Positions 29,146-36,211 of a DNA stretch of 64,000 bases are shown here, piece after piece. The position numbers and the translations under genes are program-made. The stretch spans positions 15,001 to 79,000 of the forward strand of contig NZ_CP136422.1 of NCBI RefSeq assembly GCF_034355335.1, read 5' to 3'. This DNA is from Blautia coccoides. Lineage in GTDB: Bacteria; Bacillota; Clostridia; Lachnospirales; Lachnospiraceae. The stretch's first letter is position 1. Every line of letters starts with the position of its first letter. The notes under the pieces are model-generated. The model made no database searches. It saw only the letters and a list, made by a program, of their open reading frames with translations, and was not told the DNA's origin.

Positions 29146-29598
29146 ATGGTATTTGGTAATATCAGAGATTTAAAGGATTATTCCTGGCTGGAAAAGGAAG
29201 TTCTGAAATGCTTCCGGTATGCACAGGAACATGACCTGCTGAATTATGAAAAAGGCAGTCATGAGATAGACGGGGATGATTTGTTCGTAAACATTGTGGA
29301 ATATGAGACCACAACACCGGAAAATCGTTTCTGGGAAGCACACAGGCAGTATCTGGATCTGCATTTTATGCTGAGAGGTCCGGAACAGATCGATGTGAAC
29401 TTTATTGATAACATGGAGCAGAAGGAGTTTGTGGAGAAGGATGATTTTCTACCTCTTGAAGGTGAACCAAACAGCCATGTGGTACTGACAGAAGGCGATT
29501 TCCTTCTCTGTTATCCAAAGGACGCCCACAGGACAGCCGTTGCGGTTGACGGTCCGGCTGTTATCAAAAAAGCTATATTTAAGATCAAAATCAAATAA
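29146..29598 (+). CDS. nanQ: YhcH/YjgK/YiaL family protein, sialic acid mutarotase type
   Basis: 150 residues, the usual size of the DUF386 cupin-like family. Typical segments are HEIDGDDLFVNIVEYETTTPENRFWEAHRQYLDLHFML and the His-containing FPLL CYPKDAHRTAV region near the C-terminus. In enteric bacteria NanQ speeds opening of the sialic acid ring so the lyase can act. It starts 33 bases after the transporter gene. The specific name is by family and context. Confidence 0.85.
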   Translation: MVFGNIRDLKDYSWLEKEVLKCFRYAQEHDLLNYEKGSHEIDGDDLFVNIVEYETTTPENRFWEAHRQYLDLHFMLRGPEQIDVNFIDNMEQKEFVEKDDFLPLEGEPNSHVVLTEGDFLLCYPKDAHRTAVAVDGPAVIKKAIFKIKIK

Positions 29599-29644
29599 TC
29601 AGAGATTCTTTAAAGACTGTGGGGCAGACTCATGGTACAATATA

Positions 29645-29689
29645 GGGAACTGTAACGGCCGCGGGAATGTGACATTACAGTTCCCTTTT
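29645..29689 (+). terminator. terminator between nanQ and nanK
   Basis: Perfect 11-bp stem GGGAACTGTAA (29645-29655) / TTACAGTTCCC (29675-29685) followed by TTTT. It may end or attenuate the nanE-nanQ transcript before nanK. Confidence 0.78.
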
Positions 29690-29787
29690 GTCACGTTTTA
29701 ATACCGCATTAAGTGCGGTGGTGAAACGGCAGCTATATGGATTTGTGCCTGTAAAGGCACTGAACAGTGATATAAGGAGCATTTGTT

Positions 29788-30675
29788 ATGAAACAATATA
29801 TTTGTATTGATATTGGCGGTACTTCTATAAAGTATGGTATAATACAGGAAGATGCGGTATTTGTGGCTGCAGGTGAAATGCCCACAGAGGCTATGCAGCA
29901 TGGCGGACCGGGAATCATGAAAAAAGCAGTGAAGATTATTGAAGATTACCTGAAGGATCGTAGTCCTGCGGGTATCTGTATCTCAACGGCGGGTATGGTG
30001 GACTGCGAGGCGGGCAGGATCACACATTCCGCTCCGCTGATACCGGAATATACAGGTACAGAGATCAAGAAAACTCTGGAAGAGAGATTTCATCTGCCCT
30101 GCGAGGTGGAAAATGACGTGAACTGCGCAGGGCTTGCGGAGAACTTTGCGGGTGCATCCAGGGGCACAAAGATCAGTCTGTGTCTGACGATCGGTACAGG
30201 AATCGGCGGTGCTATTGTGATCGACAACCAGGTGTTCCACGGATTTTCCGGGAGCGGGTGTGAAATTGGATATATGCATCTTCCGGGCGGTGAGTTTCAG
30301 GATATGGGCGCAAGCAGCATTCTGGTGAAGAAGACTGCGGAATACAAGAAGATCAGTCCTGACAGCATTGACGGCAGATATGTATTTGAAAATGCGAAGC
30401 AGGGTGACGCAGACTGTATCCGCGCCATTGATGAGATGGTGGACGTGCTGGGAATGGGAATCGCAAATATCTGTTATGTGATCAACCCGGAAGTGGTGGT
30501 TCTGGGAGGCGGAATCATGGCTCAGAAGGAATATCTGTATGACAGGATCAGAAAGAGTATGGATAAGTATCTGATACCTTCTGTAGCTTCCAATACCAGA
30601 CTGGCTTTTGCGGAAAATAAAAATCAGGCGGGAATGCTGGGGGCATTTTATCATTTCAGAGGAAAACACTCCTAA
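29788..30675 (+). CDS. nanK: ROK family kinase, probable N-acetylmannosamine kinase
   Basis: 295 residues. ATP motif DIGGTSIKYG at 8-17 and the ROK signature region ENDVNCAGLAENFAGA, TIGTGIGGAIVID, then GCEIGYMHL. The Cys-rich zinc motif found in most ROK kinases (CxCGxxGCxE) is missing: after GYMHLPGGEF there are no cysteines. It phosphorylates ManNAc to ManNAc-6-P for NanE. Its own ribosome site TAAGGAG is strong, and a terminator lies between it and nanQ, so it may have its own promoter with rpiR. Confidence 0.87.
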   Translation: MKQYICIDIGGTSIKYGIIQEDAVFVAAGEMPTEAMQHGGPGIMKKAVKIIEDYLKDRSPAGICISTAGMVDCEAGRITHSAPLIPEYTGTEIKKTLEERFHLPCEVENDVNCAGLAENFAGASRGTKISLCLTIGTGIGGAIVIDNQVFHGFSGSGCEIGYMHLPGGEFQDMGASSILVKKTAEYKKISPDSIDGRYVFENAKQGDADCIRAIDEMVDVLGMGIANICYVINPEVVVLGGGIMAQKEYLYDRIRKSMDKYLIPSVASNTRLAFAENKNQAGMLGAFYHFRGKHS

Positions 30676-30717
30676 GCGCTGCCTTGCCGCATAGACAGAT
30701 AGAATGGAGGTGCTCGA

Positions 30718-31533
30718 ATGGAGCAGTATGAAAAAAATATCATTCCTCAGATAGAATCAATTTATAACAGTTTTACACCTTTGGAGAAAACCATTGCTGA
30801 TTTTTTTATCAGCAATACAGAAAAAATAGATTTATCCTCCAAAAGTGTATCCAGTCGTCTGTATGTGTCGGAGGCATCCCTGTCACGTTTTGCAAAAAAG
30901 TGTGGTTATAAAGGATACCGGGAGTTTCTGTTCTGTTATGAGCAGGGAACTGTGCGGAATTATCCTGTGAGTAATGACCAGACGAAAATGGTGCTGAATA
31001 CTTACCAGGAGCTTTTAAACAAGAGTTATTCCCTGGTGAATGAGGAACAGATGAAGCGTATTGTCAATATACTGTCAGAGAAAAAGCGGGTATATGTGTA
31101 CGGCAAGGGAAGCTCCGGTCTGGTGGGCATGGAGATGAAAATTCGTTTTATGCGTATCGGCGTCAATGTGGAGGCAGTGACGGATACACATATTATGAAG
31201 ATCAACTCTGTGCTTTTGGATGAGGACTGTGCGGTGATTGGTATCAGTGTCAGCGGAAGAACTGAGGAAGTTATAACTTCCATGAAGGCGGCCAAGGAGA
31301 GAGGTGCCACTACCATTCTAATGACATCCAGGAAGGATAAGACATTTTTAAATTACTGTGATGAGATACTTTTGTTCGCTGTTAAGGAAAATCTGGAAAA
31401 AGGAAAAGCGATATCCCCACAGTTTCCCATATTAGTTATGGTGGATATTTTGTTCTCCCATATACTGGAGTCAGATAAATTCAGGAGAGAAGCCATACAT
31501 GAGTACACGCTCAATGCTCTGGATGCCAGGTGA
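30718..31533 (+). CDS. MurR/RpiR family transcriptional regulator
   Basis: 271 residues. An N-terminal HTH_6 domain (1-80; ADFFISNTEKIDLSSKSVSSRLYVSEASLSRFAKKCGYKGYREFL) precedes a SIS sugar-phosphate domain (about 110-250; RVYVYGKGSSGLVGMEMKIRF, VIGISVSGRTEEV). Such proteins sense a sugar phosphate, here probably ManNAc-6-P or GlcNAc-6-P, and repress the nan genes. The TGAAA-N4-TTTCA sites before nanE and nagA are the best candidate targets. It starts 42 bases after nanK. Confidence 0.92.
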   Translation: MEQYEKNIIPQIESIYNSFTPLEKTIADFFISNTEKIDLSSKSVSSRLYVSEASLSRFAKKCGYKGYREFLFCYEQGTVRNYPVSNDQTKMVLNTYQELLNKSYSLVNEEQMKRIVNILSEKKRVYVYGKGSSGLVGMEMKIRFMRIGVNVEAVTDTHIMKINSVLLDEDCAVIGISVSGRTEEVITSMKAAKERGATTILMTSRKDKTFLNYCDEILLFAVKENLEKGKAISPQFPILVMVDILFSHILESDKFRREAIHEYTLNALDAR

Positions 31534-31655
31534 TGTCATAGGGGGCTGGTGTCGCGTGGCTGTCTCGGGACTGTCTTGCAAATACAAGGTAACACCTGGT
31601 AGGACAGTGGATGGCTGAACCGTTCTGATGCAAAGTATTTTATTGCAAAAAGGTG

Positions 31656-31684
31656 TTGACTTTTTAAGAAAAAAAGAATATTAT
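31656..31684 (+). promoter_or_regulatory. promoter of the antitoxin-like small RNA
   Basis: TTGACT (31656-31661) and TATTAT (31679-31684) are exactly 17 bases apart and near consensus. No protein start follows within 100 bases; the transcript would begin about 31691 and run into the terminator at 31730-31762. Confidence 0.7.
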
Positions 31685-31704
31685 AAAAGTGAAAGAAACA
31701 AAAC

Positions 31705-31724
31705 TATGTAATCCAACAAGAACA
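31705..31724. repeat. direct repeat a of the toxin-antitoxin locus
   Basis: TATGTAATCCAACAAGAACA, repeated exactly at 31851-31870, 146 bases further on. Identity stops sharply on both sides. Confidence 0.95.
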
Positions 31725-31729
31725 AAAAA

Positions 31730-31762
31730 GAACCCCCATGGACCCATATTCCGTGGGGGTTC
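31730..31762. terminator. shared bidirectional terminator of toxin and RNA
   Basis: Stem GAACCCCCATGG (31730-31741) / CCGTGGGGGTTC (31751-31762) with one wobble. The minus strand continues with TTTTTTG, giving a strong terminator for the toxin mRNA; the plus strand continues GCTTT. Confidence 0.82.
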
Positions 31763-31769
31763 GCTTTGG

Positions 31770-31862
31770 TTAGCTGTCTTTATTTCGGTCTAACCATTTG
31801 CCGATAAAGTAAGTGATGATACCGGCCATAACCGAAATTATAAAATTGGTTATGTAATCCAA
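31770..31862 (-). CDS. Fst-like type I toxin peptide
   Basis: 30 residues, starting with TTG at 31862 eight bases behind AGGAGG. A hydrophobic membrane stretch (about 4-21, ITNFIISVMAGIITYFIG) is followed by a charged polar tail with the motif KWLDR, the pattern of Fst/PepG-family membrane toxins. The stop lies eight bases before the shared terminator, on the convergent side of the small RNA. The second copy of the direct repeat covers the start codon. Too short for ordinary gene finders. No ATG is available in frame at a useful place. Confidence 0.7.
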   Translation of the reverse strand: MDYITNFIISVMAGIITYFIGKWLDRNKDS

Positions 31863-31870
31863 CAAGAACA
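31851..31870. repeat. direct repeat b, covering the toxin start
   Basis: Second copy of the 20-base repeat. On the minus strand it spans the bases between the Shine-Dalgarno site and codon 4 of the toxin, so pairing with the small RNA would block translation. Confidence 0.95.
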
Positions 31871-31979
31871 CCTCCTTCCTGCTGGAAAGAATCGACAGCA
31901 TATTCATTATAAGGCATATAATAGGCAATATCAGCATAATATATATACAAAAAATCTATTTATAAGTATTCTACAAAAA

Positions 31980-32006
31980 CCGGCTATTTATAAAGCCGGA
32001 ATTTTT
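31980..32006 (+). terminator. hairpin upstream of perR
   Basis: Stem CCGGCT / AGCCGG with the nearby ATTTA/TAAA pairing, followed by AATTTTTA. It would stop any transcript entering the perR promoter region from upstream. Confidence 0.6.
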
Positions 32007-32018
32007 ATAAGTTCATAC

Positions 32019-32070
32019 TTGACAAAAATTGTTAAGTATTGTATAGTTATATCAGTAACAATTATTGTTA
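32019..32070 (+). promoter_or_regulatory. perR promoter and PerR-box-like operator
   Basis: TTGACA (32019-32024) and TATAGT (32042-32047) are 17 bases apart. Nine bases past the -10 box is a perfect 7-1-7 palindrome TAACAATTATTGTTA (32056-32070), the same architecture as the Bacillus PerR box. It points to self-repression of the gene. Confidence 0.75.
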
Positions 32071-32086
32071 TTGAAAGGAGGGTGCG

Positions 32087-32494
32087 ATGGCAACATTGAA
32101 GTACAGCCGTCAGCGGGAATCCATCCGCGAGTTCGTTATGAACAGCAAGGAGCATCCTACGGCCGATACTGTATATGCAGGAATCAAAGCCGATTTTCCG
32201 AATATTAGTCTTGGTACAGTATATCGGAACTTATCTCTTCTGGTTGACTTAGGCGAGATCGCCAAGATCACAACAGGGGATGGCCCGGACAGATTTGACT
32301 GCAATACAAAACCTCATAGTCATTTTATATGCACCCAGTGTCACAGCATCACAGACATAGAGGCAAGCGAATTTGACTGTATGAAGGAGAAAGTGGCCGA
32401 GGGTTTTGATGGTAAAATAACAGGTCATATGACTACTTTTTACGGAGTTTGTAAAGAATGTCTCGAAGCAAAAAAAATTAAAAAAACTAGTTGA
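32087..32494 (+). CDS. perR: Fur-family peroxide-type repressor
   Basis: 135 residues, typical of Fur/PerR. A winged helix (about 1-80; HPTADTVYAGIKADFPNISLGTVYRNLSLLVDLGEI) is followed by a dimer domain with the HSHFICTQC metal site and the structural zinc pair CTQC ... CKEC. It probably senses peroxide through iron and represses the rubrerythrin genes behind it. PerR rather than Fur is inferred from the adjacent peroxide-defence genes, the 7-1-7 palindromes and the small size. Strong AAAGGAGGG ribosome site. Confidence 0.87.
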   Translation: MATLKYSRQRESIREFVMNSKEHPTADTVYAGIKADFPNISLGTVYRNLSLLVDLGEIAKITTGDGPDRFDCNTKPHSHFICTQCHSITDIEASEFDCMKEKVAEGFDGKITGHMTTFYGVCKECLEAKKIKKTS

Positions 32495-32540
32495 CAAAAA
32501 TTGTCAAGTATGTTACATTGAAACAGTAATCATTACTGTT
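32491..32540 (+). promoter_or_regulatory. reverse-rubrerythrin promoter with two palindromes
   Basis: TTGACA (32491-32496) and TACATT (32514-32519) are 17 bases apart. TTGACAAAAATTGTCAA (32491-32507) is a palindrome overlapping the -35, and AACAGTAAT-C-ATTACTGTT (32522-32540) is a perfect 9-1-9 palindrome at the start site. The -35 region repeats that of the perR promoter almost base for base, so both are probably under PerR. Confidence 0.77.
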
Positions 32541-32594
32541 ATCAAAAAAACCAATAAATAACAAAATATTTAATCAAAAAGGAGAATGAGTATT

Positions 32595-33137
32595 ATGAAA
32601 AAATTTGTATGTAGTGTATGTGGATATGTTTATGAAGGCGATGCAGCTCCGGAAAAATGTCCAGTATGTGGCGTAGGTGCTGATAAATTTACAGAGCAGG
32701 CAGGCGAGATGACATGGGCAGCAGAGCATGTTGTAGGAGTTGCTCAGGGCGTAAGCGAAGATATCATTGCTGATTTAAGAGCTAACTTTGAAGGCGAGTG
32801 CTCAGAGGTTGGTATGTACCTGGCAATGGCAAGAGTAGCTCACAGAGAAGGATATCCGGAAATCGGTTTATACTGGGAAAAAGCTGCTTACGAAGAAGCA
32901 GAGCATGCTTCCAAATTCGCTGAGTTATTAGGCGAAGTTGTAACTGACAGCACAAAGAAAAACCTGGAAATGCGTGTTGCTGCAGAGAACGGCGCAACAG
33001 CTGGTAAATTTGACCTGGCAAAACGTGCAAAAGCTGCTAACCTGGATGCTATTCATGATACAGTACATGAGATGGCAAGAGATGAGGCTCGTCACGGTAA
33101 AGCATTCGAGGGTCTGTTAAAGAGATACTTCGGTTAA
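32595..33137 (+). CDS. reverse rubrerythrin (rubredoxin domain first)
   Basis: 180 residues from ATG 32595, ten bases behind GGAG; an ATG at 32586 is too close to it. The N-terminal rubredoxin domain has both knuckles (CSVCG and CPVCG, residues 5-25), followed by a four-helix diiron domain with [19 protein letters not shown] and DEARHGKAF. This swapped order is that of clostridial reverse rubrerythrins, which reduce hydrogen peroxide and oxygen with NADH-derived electrons. It is placed between perR and a normal rubrerythrin. Confidence 0.92.
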   Translation: MKKFVCSVCGYVYEGDAAPEKCPVCGVGADKFTEQAGEMTWAAEHVVGVAQGVSEDIIADLRANFEGECSEVGMYLAMARVAHREGYPEIGLYWEKAAYEEAEHASKFAELLGEVVTDSTKKNLEMRVAAENGATAGKFDLAKRAKAANLDAIHDTVHEMARDEARHGKAFEGLLKRYFG

Positions 33138-33191
33138 TTCAGATATAAAGCGGGATATTTTCCTGCAGGTAATTATGATTTAGCAATTGTC

Positions 33192-33222
33192 TTGCAGAGC
33201 CGGTCATGTGCCGGTTCTGCAA
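33192..33222. other. hairpin between the two rubrerythrin genes
   Basis: 12-bp stem TTGCAGAGCCGG / CCGGTTCTGCAA with one wobble and a seven-base loop, but no T run. It may stabilise the upstream message or partly end it. Confidence 0.55.
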
Positions 33223-33271
33223 TAGAAAATAAATAGTCGTTTGTTTTCAGAATTTTATGGAGGGTTTTTAT

Positions 33272-33808
33272 ATGTCAAAGTACGCAGGAACAAAAACAGA
33301 GAAAAACTTATGGGACGCATTCGCCGGTGAATCACAGGCAAGAAATAAATATACATATTATGCATCCGCAGCAAAGAAAGCCGGATACGAGCAGTTAGCT
33401 TCCTTATATCTGGAGACAGCAGACCAGGAAAAAGAACACGCAAAAATGTGGTTCAAAGAGATCCACGGTATCCATGATATTGCGCAGAACCTGGAAGACG
33501 CGGCAGCAGGTGAGAATTACGAGTGGACAGACATGTACGCACGTATGGCTCAGGAAGCCAGAGAAGAGGGATTTGAAGAGCTGGCAGTGAAGTTTGAAGG
33601 CGTTGCTAAAGTAGAAGCTGCGCACGAGAGACGTTATAAAAAACTCCTTGAAAGTTATAAGGCAGACAAGACATTTAAGGGAGACGCTCCTTTAGGCTGG
33701 AAGTGCAGAAACTGTGGTTATGTACACGAGGCAGAGGAAGCTCCGGAAGTCTGTCCGGTATGCGCTCATCCGAAGGCATACTTTGAGAGAAAAGTTGAAA
33801 ACTATTAA
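33272..33808 (+). CDS. rubrerythrin
   Basis: 178 residues from ATG 33272 (GGAGGG upstream). The normal order: a diiron four-helix domain (about 10-130; [37 protein letters not shown]) followed by a C-terminal rubredoxin domain with CRNCGYVHE and [11 protein letters not shown]. It scavenges peroxide in anaerobes. It probably belongs to the PerR-controlled set. A terminator lies 33 bases after its stop. Confidence 0.93.
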   Translation: MSKYAGTKTEKNLWDAFAGESQARNKYTYYASAAKKAGYEQLASLYLETADQEKEHAKMWFKEIHGIHDIAQNLEDAAAGENYEWTDMYARMAQEAREEGFEELAVKFEGVAKVEAAHERRYKKLLESYKADKTFKGDAPLGWKCRNCGYVHEAEEAPEVCPVCAHPKAYFERKVENY

Positions 33809-33840
33809 TCCTCACTTTAATAGAATTCATATTGCTATAG

Positions 33841-33868
33841 CAGGAGGCCCGTATGGGCCTCCTGTTTT
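33841..33868 (+). terminator. terminator after rubrerythrin
   Basis: Perfect 10-bp stem CAGGAGGCCC / GGGCCTCCTG with GTAT loop, followed by TTTTG. Confidence 0.88.
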
Positions 33869-33975
33869 GTGTACATCTAAAAGGCCTGTTATCGCAATAA
33901 ATAATTTCGGATACTCGAATTTTTCTGCGTCTCTTTATTGTTATTGAAAGTCTTCTAGTGTAATATGGAAATATA

Positions 33976-34108
33976 GTAACTATTCAGTAGGTCTGCGCAT
34001 TTACTGCGCTGACCGTAAGAAAACGTTCAGCAGCCAGGCAAAAATTCCATCGCCAAAGGCGATTTGCACGGATTTTCGCTCGTAACTGTAAGGGTACTGA
34101 ACAGTTAC
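33976..34108. repeat. 133-bp element with GTAACTRTTCAGTA inverted ends
   Basis: The left end GTAACTATTCAGTA and the reverse complement of the right end (GTAACTGTTCAGTA) differ at one base. The left 29 bases match the copies at 19459 and 55400; the right end matches the copies at 9701 and 18019. It fills most of the 363-base gap before the flavin reductase gene. It is MITE-like, with no open frame. Confidence 0.7.
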
Positions 34109-34171
34109 GAAATATAAATATTTTGCTGTGCCATATCATATAAAGCAGAATCATTAAAAGGAGAAGGAATT

Positions 34172-36148
34172 ATGAAGCATTATCCACATTTATTCAGCCC
34201 TATAAAAATCGGGCCGCTGACTTTAAAGAACCGAATATGTGTATCACCGATGACGATTACCGGACGCGGGGAGGAAAAGGGGTATTTTGCGCAGGATAAC
34301 ATTGATTTTTATACCACATTGGCAAGAGGAGGTGCGGCTCTTCTTACTATCGGTGAGACCGGAATCCATTCACGCACAGATGCATGTCATCCGCGGATGG
34401 CGCACTTGGATGATCCAGGCCTGCTTCCCTCATTGACAAGACTGGTGGACAGTGTGCACCAGTACGATACCTTTGTATCCATAGAGCTTGTGCATTCTGG
34501 CAGGAGAGCGCATCCTGCTTATCTGCCTGAAGACGGAGAGGTGTGGGGGCCGTCGCCCTCTGTCAACCATTACGGAGCAGAGGTTAAAGAAATGACTGAG
34601 AATATGATGGATGAAATTGCGGATGCCTACGCAGAAGCCGCGTTTATGGCAAAATTCGCAGGGGTTGATATGGTAATGATACACGGGGGACACGGCTGGC
34701 TTTTGGACCAGTTCCTCTCACCGCTTAATAATAAGCGGACGGATCAATATGGGGGAAGTTTAGAAAACCGTGCCCGTTTTCCGATCATGGTTCTGGATAG
34801 AGTGAGGGAACGCTGCGGAAAGAATTTCCCTATAGAATACCGTATATCAGGCTCAGAGCTTATAGAGGGGGGACTGGAAGAGGAGGAGATGTCAGTCTTT
34901 GCCCATATGATAGAGGATAAGGTAGATTCCTTTCATGTATCCGTGGGAAGCTTCCATGATCCTGCCACTATGGTGCGCATGTTTCCGGGGCCGTTTTTCC
35001 CGAATGGTGTGAATATACCTTATGCAGCAGCTATTAAAAAGGCAGTCAGTGTTCCAGTTACCGGTATTGGCGGGCTGTCTGACCCGGAGCATATGGAAAA
35101 GCTGTTGGAAGAGGAACAAGTGGATATGGTGGCCATGGGGCGCCAGATGATAGCAGACCCATTCCTTCCTAAAAAGGCATTGAAGGGGAAAAGTTGTGAA
35201 ATAGCCCATTGTATCCGTTGTATGCGCTGCAACAGCGGGGCGCTTATTCCCTATGTACCCTATCCCAACGGAGTGGTCTACTGCTCTGTAAACCCTGTCA
35301 TGGGAAGACTCCGTGAAATTGGCAGAGAGAATTCTTTTATAAATGAAAAGAAAAAAATATTGATAGCAGGCGGCGGACCGGCTGGAATGCAGGCTGCATT
35401 GGGCGGACTGGAAAGGGGGCACAGTGTTGTCTTATGTGAGTCAAGCGGCTCTCTTGGAAATACACTGGCTTATTCTGAGCATATTGAGTTCAAGAATGAT
35501 ATCCGCATATTCAGGGATTCTCTTATCAGCCGCATTCAGGCAAGTCAGGCCGAAATCCATATGAATACGGCAGTGACACCTGAATTGATCAGGGAGGTGG
35601 AACCGGATCTGGTCATAAGTGCAATAGGCGGAGAACCATTGGTTCCTCCGATCAATGGGATACATAATGATAATGTCTTATATGCTGCATCCATGCATAA
35701 ACGGGGGGATGTTCCGAAAAATAAGACAGTTGTCATTGGCGGAGGCCTTATGGGATGTGAGGAGGCCATTGCCCTTGCCCAGGATGGGAAAAATGTAACA
35801 ATTGTAGAAATGACAGATATTATCGCAGGCGAGGCCGACGGCGGGCTGAAGCAGATGATAGATGAAAAAATAGAATATTACAAAATACCGGTTTTAACAG
35901 GATATTCCTGTGTAAAAATAACGGATGGGGGAGCTGTAGTAAAGAGTAAAGACGGAGTGGAAAAAACTCTGAAAGCGGATTCGGTTCTCATTGCAGCGGG
36001 CGTTCGTCCAAAAGATTCAGAGACAAGCAGGTTGAGAGATGCCTGTTATGATCTGGGAATAGAATTCATAGCAGTGGGGGACTGCAAAAAGACAGGAAGA
36101 ATACGTGAAGCCACATCCAGCGGCTATTTCGCAGGACGTAATGCATAG
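34172..36148 (+). CDS. old-yellow-enzyme family NADH:flavin oxidoreductase (2-enoate/dienoyl-CoA reductase type)
   Basis: 658 residues in three parts. An N-terminal FMN TIM barrel (about 1-340; PLTLKNRICVSPMTITGRG, HGGHGWLLDQFLSPLNNKRTDQYGG) is followed by a 4Fe-4S motif (CIRCMRCNSG ... YCSVNP, about 350-375) and a C-terminal FAD/NAD domain (KKKILIAGGGPAGMQAALGG from about 395, KTVVIGGGLMGCEEA). This is the layout of 2-enoate reductase, 2,4-dienoyl-CoA reductase and the bile-acid reductases BaiCD/BaiH. It reduces an activated C=C bond with NADH. The substrate cannot be named, and no other bai gene is in the window. Confidence 0.9.
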   Translation: MKHYPHLFSPIKIGPLTLKNRICVSPMTITGRGEEKGYFAQDNIDFYTTLARGGAALLTIGETGIHSRTDACHPRMAHLDDPGLLPSLTRLVDSVHQYDTFVSIELVHSGRRAHPAYLPEDGEVWGPSPSVNHYGAEVKEMTENMMDEIADAYAEAAFMAKFAGVDMVMIHGGHGWLLDQFLSPLNNKRTDQYGGSLENRARFPIMVLDRVRERCGKNFPIEYRISGSELIEGGLEEEEMSVFAHMIEDKVDSFHVSVGSFHDPATMVRMFPGPFFPNGVNIPYAAAIKKAVSVPVTGIGGLSDPEHMEKLLEEEQVDMVAMGRQMIADPFLPKKALKGKSCEIAHCIRCMRCNSGALIPYVPYPNGVVYCSVNPVMGRLREIGRENSFINEKKKILIAGGGPAGMQAALGGLERGHSVVLCESSGSLGNTLAYSEHIEFKNDIRIFRDSLISRIQASQAEIHMNTAVTPELIREVEPDLVISAIGGEPLVPPINGIHNDNVLYAASMHKRGDVPKNKTVVIGGGLMGCEEAIALAQDGKNVTIVEMTDIIAGEADGGLKQMIDEKIEYYKIPVLTGYSCVKITDGGAVVKSKDGVEKTLKADSVLIAAGVRPKDSETSRLRDACYDLGIEFIAVGDCKKTGRIREATSSGYFAGRNA

Positions 36149-36211
36149 GAATTCCGGAATGTGAACAGTAAAAAATCTGCAGGAAGCCAAAACAGAAGGG
36201 AAGAGATACAT

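Larger units (their letters stand above)
31691..31767 (+). ncRNA. putative antitoxin RNA (RNA II-like) of a type I toxin-antitoxin locus
   Basis: A short transcript of about 75 nt is predicted between a strong promoter and a terminator. It includes the 20-base element TATGTAATCCAACAAGAACA (31705-31724), which is complementary to the toxin mRNA between its Shine-Dalgarno site and its third codon, and it shares the terminator hairpin with that mRNA. This is the geometry of the Fst/par antisense RNA. The ends are predicted, not measured. Confidence 0.62.

Noticed and set aside
34172..36148. Bile-acid-inducible operon gene (baiCD/baiH)
   Set aside because: The layout fits, but the same layout is shared by many enoate reductases and no other bai gene is nearby.
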